Shown: in pieces, positions 17,587 through 26,064 of the stretch
Position numbering within the stretch: the first letter of the stretch is position 1
Layout: every line of letters begins with the position of its first letter
NCBI RefSeq assembly: GCF_009856865.1
Contig: NZ_WVUD01000001.1
Span: forward strand, 62,001 to 126,000
DNA: 64,000 bases
Direction of reading: 5' to 3'
Origin: Solidesulfovibrio aerotolerans
Lineage (GTDB): Bacteria > Desulfobacterota > Desulfovibrionia > Desulfovibrionales > Desulfovibrionaceae
Position numbers and translations under genes: made by a program
The notes under the pieces: model-generated
The model's database searches: none
The model's input: only the letters and a program-made list of their open reading frames with translations
Told to the model about the DNA's origin: nothing

Positions 17587-18159
17587 ATGAAAGTTTCTCT
17601 TGGTCCCAAGACCATCGCCCTGCCCACCCCGACCTGGCTGGTGGGCACCTACGACGCCGCCGGCAAGCCCAATATCATGACCGCCGCCTGGGGCGGCATC
17701 TGCTGTTCCAAGCCGCCGTGCCTGACCGTTTCCCTGCAAAAGCCCCGGCATTCCTACGCCGCCATCATGGAACGGCGGGCCTATACCGTGAGCGTGCCCG
17801 CCGAATCCCAGGTCGTGGCGGCCGACTACTGCGGCATCGCCTCCGGCCGTGGCACCGACAAGTTTGCCGCCTGCGGTTTTACGCCGGTGAAAAGCGAACT
17901 GGTGGACGCGCCGTATGTGGCCGAGTGCCCGCTTATCATCGAATGCAAGGTGATCCAGGTGCTTGATCTGGGCATGCACACCATGTTCGTGGGCGAAATC
18001 ATGGACGTCAAAGTGGACGAGGCCGCCATGCGTGACGGCAAGCCTGATCCCCAGGTCATCAAACCGATCATTTTCGCCCCGGAAGACCGGCACTATTACG
18101 GTCTGGGAGCCGATCTGGGGCTGGCGTTCTCCATCGGCAAGGAGCTTAAAGGAGCGTAG
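17587..18159 (+). CDS. Flavin reductase-like FMN-binding protein (first paralogue)
   Basis: 190 aa, flavin reductase/DIM6-NTAB fold with the split-barrel FMN-binding core: PTWLVGTYDAAGKPNIMTAAWGG at about 13-35, then KPPCLTVSLQKPRHSY, the DYCGIASGRGTDKF motif near 80-93 and FVGEIMDVKVDE. Members bind FMN and often act as electron carriers or flavin:NAD(P)H reductases in anaerobes (flavoredoxin type). The next gene encodes a diverged paralogue with the same DYCG-SGR-DK and GEI signatures, so the pair arose by tandem duplication. RBS AAAAGGAG precedes the ATG; 24 bases separate it from the nitroreductase. Confidence 0.9.
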   Translation: MKVSLGPKTIALPTPTWLVGTYDAAGKPNIMTAAWGGICCSKPPCLTVSLQKPRHSYAAIMERRAYTVSVPAESQVVAADYCGIASGRGTDKFAACGFTPVKSELVDAPYVAECPLIIECKVIQVLDLGMHTMFVGEIMDVKVDEAAMRDGKPDPQVIKPIIFAPEDRHYYGLGADLGLAFSIGKELKGA

Positions 18160-18162
18160 GCA

Positions 18163-18750
18163 ATGGAAAAGGTACGCCTTGATCCCAACCAGTTGCCGCC
18201 CATGCCCGTGGCCCTGGCCGGAACCATGGTCGAGGGGCGGGTCAATTTCATGGCCGCCGGCTGGATCACGCGGCTGGGCTTCAAGCCGCCGCTGATCGGC
18301 GTCTCCATCAACCACCGCCAGTGGACCGGCAGCGGCATCCAGGAGACCGGCGCGTTCTCCCTGTGCTTCCCGGGGCCGGCGCTGGTCGAAAAAACCGACT
18401 ACTGCGGGCTGGTTTCCGGTCGCAATGCAGACAAGTCGGCCCTGTTCGACGTCTTTTACGGCGAAACCCCCGGTGCCCCCATGATCCGGGAATGCCCGCT
18501 GTGCCTGGAGATGCGGCTCTATCAGACCGTGGAACTCCCCTCCAACCGGTTTTTTATCGGCGAGATCAAAGCGGCCTGGGCCGACGGGGACATCCTGGCC
18601 GACGGCCAGGTGGACATGGAAAAATTCCAACCGCTGCTCTTGACCATGCCCGATAACCGCTACTGGACGCTTGGCCGCCCGGTGGCCGACGCCTGGAGCG
18701 TGGGCAAGGCGCTTAAAAAGGAGAAACACCATGAAAGTGTTGGCCATTAA
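18163..18750 (+). CDS. Flavin reductase-like FMN-binding protein (second paralogue)
   Basis: 195 aa, same family as the previous gene: MPVALAGTMVEGRVNFMAAGWI, KPPLIGVSINHRQWTGSGI, TDYCGLVSGRNADKS and RFFIGEIKAAWAD line up with the first copy. In Desulfovibrio, flavoredoxin of this family takes part in electron transfer; whether this copy does is not shown. The stop lies 20 bases inside the next gene, so its last seven residues are encoded in an overlap. Starts 3 bases after the first paralogue's stop with AAAGGAG in its end. Confidence 0.9.
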   Translation: MEKVRLDPNQLPPMPVALAGTMVEGRVNFMAAGWITRLGFKPPLIGVSINHRQWTGSGIQETGAFSLCFPGPALVEKTDYCGLVSGRNADKSALFDVFYGETPGAPMIRECPLCLEMRLYQTVELPSNRFFIGEIKAAWADGDILADGQVDMEKFQPLLLTMPDNRYWTLGRPVADAWSVGKALKKEKHHESVGH

Positions 18751-19306
18751 CGGCAGTGCCCGCAAAGACGGCAATACCGCTGCCATGCTGCGTATGGCCC
18801 TGGCCGAAATCGAAGCCGCCGGCATCGAGACGGAAATGCTCCAACTCCACGGCAAAGACATTCGGGGCTGCATCGCCTGCATGAAGTGCTGGGAAAATAA
18901 AGACGGCCACTGCGCCGTCAAAAAAGACATGTTAAACGAGATCATCGACAAAATGGTGGCGGCCGATGGCATGATACTTGGCTCGCCCACCTATTTCGCC
19001 AACGTCTCGACCAATATCAAGTCGATCATCGACCGGGCCGGCATGGTGGCCCTGGCCAACGACGCCATGTTGGCCCGCAAAGTCGGGGCGGCTGTCGTGG
19101 CCGTGCGGCGCGGCGGAGCCATCCACGTCTTTAATTCCATCAACCACTTCTATTTCATCAACCAGATGGTGGTGCCGGGTTCGAGCTACTGGAACCTGGG
19201 ACGGGGAATGGAGCCGGGCGAAGTGGAAAGCGACGAAGAAGGCGTCTTGACCATGCAAAACCTGGGCAAGAACATGGCCTGGGTCATGCAAAAACTGAAC
19301 GCCTAG
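18731..19306 (+). CDS. NADPH-dependent FMN reductase / iron-sulfur-flavoprotein-like
   Basis: 191-aa flavodoxin-fold protein. The FMN phosphate loop NGSARKDGNTAAML is at about 7-20, and a cysteine cluster CIACMKC followed seven residues later by another Cys (near 48-62) resembles the compact Fe-S motif of archaeal-type iron-sulfur flavoproteins, though many reductases with this pattern lack a proven cluster. GSPTYFANVSTNIKSIIDR is the second FMN contact. Last gene of the HxlR-controlled operon; it could hand electrons to the nitroreductase or flavoredoxin-like proteins. Confidence 0.9.
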   Translation: MKVLAINGSARKDGNTAAMLRMALAEIEAAGIETEMLQLHGKDIRGCIACMKCWENKDGHCAVKKDMLNEIIDKMVAADGMILGSPTYFANVSTNIKSIIDRAGMVALANDAMLARKVGAAVVAVRRGGAIHVFNSINHFYFINQMVVPGSSYWNLGRGMEPGEVESDEEGVLTMQNLGKNMAWVMQKLNA

Positions 19307-19340
19307 CGTGTAGTATACGAGGCGAGGAAGAAGAAAAGAG

Positions 19341-19590
19341 GCCTCCGGCGGCCAAAGGGGTGGCCCCTTTGGAATCCCTCCTGGAAGGCAAGGGGTAAAG
19401 GGGGGCCGTGGGCTGCCGTGGATGGGGCGGGCTCGTTTCAGGCCTTTGCCACAGTGGTTCCCGTCAATAGCCAGCGCCGGCTGTTCCGGTCCGCAACCGA
19501 CCGATTACCCATCATCGCCGATAACCCGTTAAAAAACTTCTTCTAATCAAGGGGGTCCGGGGGGGATTATCCCCCCCGGCCGCCGGAGGC
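19341..19590. repeat. GCCTCCGGCGGCC-family inverted pair, 250 bp (R2)
   Basis: Left end GCCTCCGGCGGCC followed by the CCAAAGGGG / CCCCTTTGG hairpin and a CTGGAAGGCAAGGGG stretch; right end ATCAAGGGGGTCC, the G7-ATTAT-C7 palindrome and GGCCGCCGGAGGC. The ends are inverted copies. The interior (about 140 bp) differs from the 170-bp copies. It fills most of the 404-base gap between the flavoenzyme operon and the phosphatase gene. Confidence 0.85.
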
Positions 19591-19710
19591 ACTCTTACGC
19601 CTCTTACGCCTCCTGTCTGCTTGCCTTTTGCCTGGGCCTCGCGGCATAGTGCCAGTCTGGGCAGATGGTTCGGCTGCGGGCCGGGGCTGCCGCGACGCGA
19701 GGAGGTTTCC

Positions 19711-21852
19711 ATGTTGCGTATGGCTATCGGGCATGCCAATTGTCTGGACGCAGAGTGCGCCATACGCGGCGCGGTGGACTCCTGCCGTCGGGGCCTGGGC
19801 GGGGTCTGGCCGGCCGGGCTGTTGCTTTTTGCCGGGGTCAGCTACGACCACGGCGTCATCTTGCGGGCTGTGGCCGCTGCCTTCCCGGGTGTGCCGTTGG
19901 TCGGCGGCACCTCATGCGGCGAGTTGTCTTCGGTCGGCGGCGTCACTGACGACGCTGTACTGCTCATTGCCTTTGGCGGGGAGGGCATCACCTGCGTCGC
20001 CGGGGTGGCCCGGGATTTTGCTGCTCCCGGGGCCGATTTGCCGGCCCAGGCGTCGGCTGCGGTGGCAGCGGCCCGGGCCGGGTTTGCAGCCTCGCCGGGT
20101 CTGTGTCTGGTCTTTCCTGACGGCGGCCGGGGCGGAGTCCAGGATTTCTGCCAGGGGCTGACCCGGGCGCTTGGCGAGGCCTGCATGGTCCTTGGCGGCG
20201 CACCCGGGCGGCATCTGGCCGACCGTCGGCCGATCCGCCAGTTTTTTGGCCGGGAAGTGCTTGTTCATGCCGCGCCGTTTTTGCTTCTTGCCGGGGACGT
20301 GCCCCTGGCCATGCGCCTGTCGCGGGGCTGGCGGCCGGTTGGCGGGCTGGCCCGGGTGACCGGGGTGGAAGGCAACGTGGTCAGCCGCATCGGCGACGGC
20401 ACGGCCCTGGATTTCTACCGCCACTATCTTGGTCCCCATGCCGAGCCGGCCGTGGAGTTGCCGCTGGCCGTGGCCTGCGAAAAGCACAAGGATTTCATGC
20501 TGCGCGCCCCGGCCTTTTTCAGCGAAGGCGACGGCAGTATCCAGTTCCCGGCCGGCATCCCCGACGGGTCCATGGTGCAACTGGCCGAGGCCAACCGGAC
20601 CGACATGCTCACCGACATCCGGACCACGGCCAAGGGGCTGGGCGGCGAGGTGGCTGCCGGCCTGGCGCCGGCCGGGGTGCTGCTTTTTTCCTGCTCCACC
20701 CGCCGGGACATTCTCGGCACCAAGGCCGTGGAAGAGATCAATGCGCTGGCCGAGGCCCTGCCTGCCGGCACACCCCTGGCTGGGTTTTACTGCTACGGCG
20801 AAATCGCGCCCTCAGCCCCGGGCCTGCCCCTGCATCTGCAAAACGGCTCCCTAGTGGCTCTGCTCCTTGGCGGCGAGGTGCCGGCTGCCAGTCTGGACGC
20901 TATCCCGGTCGATCTGCCCTGTCCGGCCGGGGAGACCGAGTCGCTTCGCCGGGAACTCCGGTCGCTCACCCGGGCGCTGTCCCGGGCCACCGAAGCCCGG
21001 GAGCGACTGGAGGCCCAGAAGGACCGTTCCCAGGCGCTTATGCGGGTCATCAACCGGGAGATCAACGAGGCCCGGCTTGAAATTCAGCGGAAAAACGAAC
21101 TGTTGCGCCAAGCCCTGGCCCTGGCCGAGGAGGTGCAGCGCAATCTGCTGCCCCAGGCCGCCCCGGGCCTGCCGGGTTTCGACATTGCCGGCACGAGCTT
21201 ATACAGTGATGAAACCGGCGGCGATTATTACGATTTTATCCATGCCCCCAACGACCAGCCGGGCCGGTTCGGCGTCATCATCGGCGACGTCACCGGGCAT
21301 GGCATCGCGGCGGCCCTTTTAATGACCACGGCCCGGGCTTTTTTGCGCATGCGCTCGTTTCAGCCCGGCTCTTTGGCCTCGGTCATGGACGACGTCAATA
21401 AGCTCTTGTGCGCCGATCTGGCCGATTCCGGCCGGTTCATGACGCTTTTTTATCTGGCCATTGATGTCGAGAAAAAACGCCTGCACTGGGTGCGCGCCGG
21501 CCATGATCCCATCATCCTCTACGACGCGGCCACGGGGCTGGCCAACGACATCCCGGACAAGGGCGGCCCGCCCCTGGGCATCGTCACCGAGGCCCGGTAC
21601 GCCGAAAACAGCGCTGCCGGTTTTATCCCCGGCCAAGTGGCGCTGCTGGCCACCGACGGTTTGTGGGAAGCCCGCAACGCCAAGGGCGAGATGTTTGGCA
21701 AGGACCGGGTGCGCGAACTGCTCGGCCGCCACAGCGACCTGCCCGCCGCCGCCATCGTCGCGGCCGTGCTGGAAGGCTTGCGGGAGTTTCTGGGCGAGGA
21801 TCAGCCCGAAGACGACGTGACCCTGGTGGCTATCAAAGTGTTGCCGGAGTAG
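19711..21852 (+). CDS. FIST-domain PP2C-type (SpoIIE) phosphatase
   Basis: 713 aa. An N-terminal FIST sensory module (about 30-220; VPLVGGTSCGELSS at 61-74) and FIST_C part (about 230-390) are followed by a coiled coil (about 405-475; RRELRSLTRALSRATEARERLEAQ) and a SpoIIE/RsbU-type serine phosphatase domain (about 475-713) with EVQRNLLPQ, GGDYYDF, GDVTGHGIAAALLM, GHDPIILYD and DDVTLVAIKV, keeping the metal-binding aspartates. FIST modules are thought to bind small ligands, perhaps amino acids; the output is dephosphorylation of a partner such as a STAS anti-antagonist. The STAS-like protein at 13812 is a conceivable target, purely by inference. RBS GAGGAGG fits the ATG. Confidence 0.92.
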   Translation: MLRMAIGHANCLDAECAIRGAVDSCRRGLGGVWPAGLLLFAGVSYDHGVILRAVAAAFPGVPLVGGTSCGELSSVGGVTDDAVLLIAFGGEGITCVAGVARDFAAPGADLPAQASAAVAAARAGFAASPGLCLVFPDGGRGGVQDFCQGLTRALGEACMVLGGAPGRHLADRRPIRQFFGREVLVHAAPFLLLAGDVPLAMRLSRGWRPVGGLARVTGVEGNVVSRIGDGTALDFYRHYLGPHAEPAVELPLAVACEKHKDFMLRAPAFFSEGDGSIQFPAGIPDGSMVQLAEANRTDMLTDIRTTAKGLGGEVAAGLAPAGVLLFSCSTRRDILGTKAVEEINALAEALPAGTPLAGFYCYGEIAPSAPGLPLHLQNGSLVALLLGGEVPAASLDAIPVDLPCPAGETESLRRELRSLTRALSRATEARERLEAQKDRSQALMRVINREINEARLEIQRKNELLRQALALAEEVQRNLLPQAAPGLPGFDIAGTSLYSDETGGDYYDFIHAPNDQPGRFGVIIGDVTGHGIAAALLMTTARAFLRMRSFQPGSLASVMDDVNKLLCADLADSGRFMTLFYLAIDVEKKRLHWVRAGHDPIILYDAATGLANDIPDKGGPPLGIVTEARYAENSAAGFIPGQVALLATDGLWEARNAKGEMFGKDRVRELLGRHSDLPAAAIVAAVLEGLREFLGEDQPEDDVTLVAIKVLPE

Positions 21853-21883
21853 GGAATTTATAAAGAGACCCGGGAGAGGGAAT

Positions 21884-21960
21884 GCCTCCGGCGGCCGGGA
21901 GGGGGTAACCCCCTCCCGGACCCTCCCTGATAGGGGTTAGGGGGTTTTGCCGCAAGATGT
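21884..21960. repeat. GCCTCCGGCGGCC-family single unit (R5)
   Basis: GCCTCCGGCGG then a palindrome CCGGGAGGGGG-TAA-CCCCCTCCCGG, then GACCCTCCCTGATAGGGG. Nearly the same sequence occurs at 55317, and the match continues to about 21960, that is, into the last codons of the AraC-family gene. Confidence 0.85.
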
Positions 21961-22749
21961 CGCACCACACCCGGCCCGCAGGCCTCGGATAAACCCCCCG
22001 GGCGTGGTCCCGAACGCCTCTCGAAAAGCGGCGACGAAGGCCGAGACGGATTCGTAGCCGCTTTCCAAACCCGCCGCCGTAACGCTGGCTCCTGCCTCCA
22101 GATGGGCCAGGGCTGCCAACAGCCGTTGTCTGCGCCGCCATTTTCCAAACGACAAGCCGGTTTCGGCCGCAAATCGACGCCCCAACGTGCGCCCGGTCAT
22201 GCCGGCGTTCTTGGCGATGGTTTCCATGGGTCGCGCGTCGTCTGGGGCGTCAGCCAGGGCGCGGCAGATGGCGGCGAGCTGCGGTTCGGCCGGCCAGGGC
22301 AGGCTGAAGCCGGCTTCGGGCAGGGTGGCCAATTGGTCCAGCAGCACGGCGATGAGCCGCCCTGCCGGCCCCCCCTCGTCATAGTCCGGGGGCAGGGCGG
22401 CGGCGGCCAGGATCAGCTCCCGAGCCAGCGGCGAAACCGTCAGCACCAGACAGCGAGGCGGACAAAAAATGCCCTGGTCGGCCCGGATATACAGGCTGCG
22501 CATTTCGGCCGGCTGGGACGTGGCCACTTCGTGGAGCAGGCCAGGCGGCAGCCAGACGGCGCGTTGCGGCGGGGCCACATGGCTGCCTGTGGGCGTGGTG
22601 ACTGTGAGCACGCCCTCGCCGGCAAAGGACAGTTGGCCGAAGCCATGGCTGTGCGCCCGGGCCAGGGAGCCGGCCGGCAGGGATTCGCTGCGGGCGTAGA
22701 CCGTGCGGGGGAGGATTTCGAGCTGGGGGGGCTGGCGTTCCTGCGGCAT
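21937..22749 (-). CDS. AraC-family transcriptional regulator with cupin sensor
   Basis: 270 aa. The N-terminal part is a cupin-like sensor (RAHSHGFGQLSFAGEGVLTV; GSHVAPPQRAVWLPPGLLHEV), the C-terminal 100 residues hold the double helix-turn-helix (METIAKNAGMTGRTLGRRF; VTAAGLESGYESVSAFVAAFREAFGTTPGGF). This is the short RmpA/YdeC-type branch whose members often regulate an adjacent transporter. It is divergent from the SBF-type transporter gene with a 92-base gap, so regulation of that gene is likely. The last eight or so codons and the stop lie inside a repeat unit, suggesting that repeat insertion reshaped the C-terminus. Confidence 0.92.
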   Translation of the reverse strand: MPQERQPPQLEILPRTVYARSESLPAGSLARAHSHGFGQLSFAGEGVLTVTTPTGSHVAPPQRAVWLPPGLLHEVATSQPAEMRSLYIRADQGIFCPPRCLVLTVSPLARELILAAAALPPDYDEGGPAGRLIAVLLDQLATLPEAGFSLPWPAEPQLAAICRALADAPDDARPMETIAKNAGMTGRTLGRRFAAETGLSFGKWRRRQRLLAALAHLEAGASVTAAGLESGYESVSAFVAAFREAFGTTPGGFIRGLRAGCGATSCGKTP

Positions 22750-22841
22750 GTCCGTTTCTCGCTATAAAATGTCATTTTGGCGCAAGACAGACTCTTCGTC
22801 CAGGGCTAGAAGCGGGCGAACATTTCGCCAAGGAGACGGAT

Positions 22842-23897
22842 ATGATCGGCAGAGTCTTGCGCAAAATGGCGTCGGATTGGTTTTTGGCAGGCATGATTGC
22901 GGCGGTGCTGCTGGCCGCCGCCTTCCCGACTTTCGGAGCGGCCGGCGGGGCCATGCACGCCGACGTAGTCAGCAACGCCGGCATCTTCGCGGTCTTTTTT
23001 CTGCACGGGCTGGCCCTTTCCACCCGCAGTCTGGTGGCCGGGCTGACCAAGGTGAAGCTGCATCTGCTTGTCCAGGCGCTCACCTTCGTCATTTTCCCGC
23101 TGCTCTATTTTCCCTTCCGATGGGCCTTTGGCGGGATCATTCCCGAGGGGCTCATGTTGGGGTTTCTCTATCTGTGCGCCTTGCCCTCGACCATTTCCTC
23201 GTCAGTAGCCATGACGGCCATTGCCAAGGGCAACGTGCCGGCGGCAATCTTTAATGCCACGCTTTCAAGCCTGCTCGGCATTGTGCTGACCCCGGCGATA
23301 ATCGAATTGATCCAGGCCGGCGGCTCCACCGGCGGATTGTCTTTCGGTCAGGCCGTGGTCAACATCGCCACCCTGCTTTTGTTGCCCTTTGTGCTGGGGC
23401 AGGTGGCCCGGCCGGTCTTGGGCAATCTGGCCTCGCGCTACAAGAAATACATCAACACCTTTGACAAGCTGGTGATTTTGATTCTGGTCTACAGTTCGTT
23501 TTGCGATTCCACGGCTTCGGGCCTGTGGCGCGACAACGGCCTGTCGGTCATCGCCATGACCCTGGCCGGGGCGGCGCTCTTTTTGGCCGTGGCCTTGTTC
23601 GTCTCTTCGCGGGTGGCTGGCTGGATGGGTTTTTCCGAGGAGGATCGGATCACGGCGATTTTTTGCGGCTCCAAAAAGACCCTGGCGTCGGGGGTGCCCA
23701 TGGCCCGCCTGTTGTTCGGGGCGCATCCGGCCCTGGGCCTGATCGTGTTGCCGATCATGTTTTACCATCAGTTGCAGCTTTTCGTCTGCTCGATCATGGC
23801 CGGACGGTTTGCCGACCGTTTCAACAAGGCCGCACCCTCCGAAAACGCCTTTGCTGGTATGCCGGCGGCCGAGACAGTACCGGTACGCAGCGCATAA
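22842..23897 (+). CDS. Bile acid:sodium symporter-like (SBF/YfeH type) transporter
   Basis: 351 aa with about ten hydrophobic segments, inner-membrane. Family stretches: SNAGIFAVFFLHGLALSTRSL, LPSTISSSVAMTAIAKGNVPAAIFNATLSSLLGI (the sodium-site region) and FCGSKKTLASGVPMARLLF, which is typical of the YfeH/SBF_like subgroup. The true substrate is unknown; relatives move organic anions, arsenite relatives belong to a different branch. Divergent from an AraC regulator. RBS AAGGAGACGG precedes the ATG. Two repeat units follow the stop and may act as 3'-end hairpins. Confidence 0.9.
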   Translation: MIGRVLRKMASDWFLAGMIAAVLLAAAFPTFGAAGGAMHADVVSNAGIFAVFFLHGLALSTRSLVAGLTKVKLHLLVQALTFVIFPLLYFPFRWAFGGIIPEGLMLGFLYLCALPSTISSSVAMTAIAKGNVPAAIFNATLSSLLGIVLTPAIIELIQAGGSTGGLSFGQAVVNIATLLLLPFVLGQVARPVLGNLASRYKKYINTFDKLVILILVYSSFCDSTASGLWRDNGLSVIAMTLAGAALFLAVALFVSSRVAGWMGFSEEDRITAIFCGSKKTLASGVPMARLLFGAHPALGLIVLPIMFYHQLQLFVCSIMAGRFADRFNKAAPSENAFAGMPAAETVPVRSA

Positions 23898-23933
23898 AGG
23901 AGCCGGTCCGGGTTAAAAGCTCTTTTCCCGTTG

Positions 23934-23973
23934 GGCGGTCCGGGGGCCTCAGGCCCCCGGCCGCCGGAGGCTC
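23934..23973. repeat. GCCTCCGGCGGCC-family single unit, reverse orientation (R9)
   Basis: GGTCCGGGGGCC-TCA-GGCCCCCGG palindrome followed by CCGCCGGAGGC. It lies directly before the 170-bp copy and 36 bases after the SBF transporter stop. Confidence 0.75.
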
Positions 23974-23984
23974 CCAAAAAGAAT

Positions 23985-24154
23985 GCCTCCGGCGGCCAAA
24001 GGGGTGACCCCTTTGGAATCCCACCTGGAAGGCAAGGGGGTTATGCTGGGGACATCTCCCACTGCAACCCAGTCGCTTTACACCTTTCTCCCCCCTGAAA
24101 TTTTCTCCTATCAAGGGGGTCCGGGGGGGATTATCCCCCCCGGCCGCCGGAGGC
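23985..24154. repeat. 170-bp inverted-end repeat element (R3)
   Basis: Starts GCCTCCGGCGGCC, ends with its exact reverse complement. Inside are the CCAAAGGGG-TGA-CCCCTTTGG hairpin, CACCTGGAAGGCAAGGGGG, TCCCACTGCAACCCAG, ATCAAGGGGGTCC and the G7-ATTAT-C7 palindrome. The element at 27909 has the same length and the same order of blocks. It lies between two convergent genes. Confidence 0.92.
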
Positions 24155-24179
24155 ATCTTCCTCTTCATCTCCCTCTCTC

Positions 24180-25964
24180 TTAACGCCCCAGGCCGTTGCG
24201 GAAGATCCAGTCGGTGATGCAGTAGAGTCCGTCTTTGCCCACTGGTGCGAACCGTACGAAGTGTTCGTTTCGGATTTCGCCGGCCTCGGTGAACTGGAAG
24301 CCCACGTATTTTTTGCGCAGCGGCGGGAAATCCCGGATGCGTTTGACCTCCAGGCGCAGCCCGAGCCTAAGCGGTGGCTGCTCGCCTCCCCGGATCAGAT
24401 GGAGGTGGACCAGCAGCGGGTAGTCGCGGCTGGTGTCGATGAAATAGCCGTAGGCCGGGGCGTCCTGGTGGATTTCCAGCATGAGGCCGCCGGCCGAGAG
24501 ATCCTTTATGGCGCAGTGGCGGGCGCTGTCGGGGATGATGCAAAACGGGGCAGGCCATTTGTCGAGGTTGTTAAAAAGGCTCCAGTCGGCGTCCGGGGCC
24601 GGGGCCGACATCTCGAACAGGCCGAGCATGGCCGGTCCCAGCGGCAGGCGTTTGTGGGTGCGCCGGGTCAGCTCGAAGGCGGCCGGGACGCTTAGCTCCA
24701 CCAGACAATGGGAGGGGTCCGGGGAGGTGATGGACTCGACGGTCGTTCGAAAGTCGCAATAGGTGCTTTTCTTATTGGCCCCGACCACGGCGAAATAACC
24801 GTGGACCTCCTGGTCCGGTTTGGCGTCGTTGAGCCGGTTGCCGCGTGGCGACTGCACCACCATGGAGTCTTCGTTGACGGCCCGGATGTGGCAGGGGTTG
24901 ATCGACGTGTCGCCGGGGTCGGTGAACAGGTTGAAATAGAGGATGCTTTTCTGGTCCAGGGCCGAGAGCAGTACGGTGCGTTCGGCCACTTGCAAGCCCC
25001 GTTTCGGGGTGTTTTGTTTTTGTTGCAGGGTCTTGACGCGGGCCAGGGTGGCGCGCAGCCAGAGCATGGCCGCCACCCGGTTGGCCAGGCTTTGGGGCGG
25101 TTCGGCTCCCAGGCGAAAGCGTGATTCGGGATACAGGCGACGGGTGCTTTTATCGAAATCGCCCAGGAGGCGGCGCAGCAGGGCCAGGGGGGAGCTGTCC
25201 GGCGCGGCACCGACAGCGACCTGATAGTCGGCCAGGGTGAACACCTTGGGAATTTCGCCCATGACCAGCACGCCGTAGCGCGCGATGCCGGCTGGTTGGC
25301 GCACGGCCTTAAAAAGTTCCTTGAACGTGTCGAGAATAAACGTGGTTTTGTATTTGGCCGTGAGCAGCCGGGCGGTGTATTCGAAAACAGGCTTGGTGGA
25401 AAGGTCGATCAGGGTCACGGTGCCGATGGAACGTATGGACCAGTGAAAGGCGTCGTCCTTTTTTCCGGGCGCAACGAGGACGTTGTCACCGAGCTTGACG
25501 ACGTAGGGCTGGTCATTGAGTTTGAGGCAATAGCCGTTGTCCAGCAGGGCATTGGCGCAGCGGACGGGGAAGTGGCGTTTGTCGTCTTCGCTTGCCCACA
25601 TCCAGCAGTGATAGAGCAGTTCGTTGCTCAAAAAATCCAAAAACCGTCGTCGGTTAAACGAATTCTCCAGCAGGGTGCACAGCGTCGGTTCAAATTGCTG
25701 CCGGTCATTTTCGCACAGCACCAGCCCCCGGTTGATCAGCCAGGGCGGCAGGGCCGCGTCCTTGGCAAAAATGTGGCGCTGCACTGCCGTATCGACGGTC
25801 TCTTTTTTAGCGGTGTCCAGGAGGCCTCGGGTAATGGAGCGCAGGAGGGCTGCGGCGGCGGCGATGAGCGGTTCCCGGTCGTCGGGCGGGGCGTCCAGCG
25901 CAGCGACGCGGCCGAAATGCAGGTCAAGATTGGTTTGGATGACCGGAGCCAGAAAATCGTTCAT
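24180..25964 (-). CDS. YcgR/PilZ-type c-di-GMP-binding protein with a large unknown N-terminal region
   Basis: 594 aa. Residues about 345-460 look like a YcgR-type split barrel (VVQSPRGNRLNDAKPDQEVHG) leading to a PilZ domain whose c-di-GMP contacts are visible as RRTHKRLPL (R-xxx-R) and IKDLSAGGLMLEI (the D-x-S-x-G-G type motif) near 440-500; RKKYVGFQF is the last strand. The first 345 residues, without signal peptide or membrane segments, are not recognised; they include NRRRFLDFLSNELLYHCWMW and a long helical part. Likely a cytoplasmic c-di-GMP effector. Start set at MNDFLAPV; the frame continues upstream into non-coding DNA. The gene lies just downstream of the Bat operon on the same strand. 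Confidence 0.75.
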   Translation of the reverse strand: MNDFLAPVIQTNLDLHFGRVAALDAPPDDREPLIAAAAALLRSITRGLLDTAKKETVDTAVQRHIFAKDAALPPWLINRGLVLCENDRQQFEPTLCTLLENSFNRRRFLDFLSNELLYHCWMWASEDDKRHFPVRCANALLDNGYCLKLNDQPYVVKLGDNVLVAPGKKDDAFHWSIRSIGTVTLIDLSTKPVFEYTARLLTAKYKTTFILDTFKELFKAVRQPAGIARYGVLVMGEIPKVFTLADYQVAVGAAPDSSPLALLRRLLGDFDKSTRRLYPESRFRLGAEPPQSLANRVAAMLWLRATLARVKTLQQKQNTPKRGLQVAERTVLLSALDQKSILYFNLFTDPGDTSINPCHIRAVNEDSMVVQSPRGNRLNDAKPDQEVHGYFAVVGANKKSTYCDFRTTVESITSPDPSHCLVELSVPAAFELTRRTHKRLPLGPAMLGLFEMSAPAPDADWSLFNNLDKWPAPFCIIPDSARHCAIKDLSAGGLMLEIHQDAPAYGYFIDTSRDYPLLVHLHLIRGGEQPPLRLGLRLEVKRIRDFPPLRKKYVGFQFTEAGEIRNEHFVRFAPVGKDGLYCITDWIFRNGLGR

Positions 25965-26064
25965 GCGATACAACCCTGCACTATGGATTTTGGCGTCACT
26001 TTTGCCCAACGGATAGCAGACTGTCGCCTTTTGGCAAGGGAGGGCAAGGCGGCCGAGGCGATTT

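Noticed and set aside
18843-18920. A confirmed [4Fe-4S] cluster in the flavoprotein at 18731
   Set aside because: The CxxCxxC-x7-C pattern is only similar to iron-sulfur flavoproteins; many homologues with such cysteines are plain FMN reductases, so it is kept as a possibility only.
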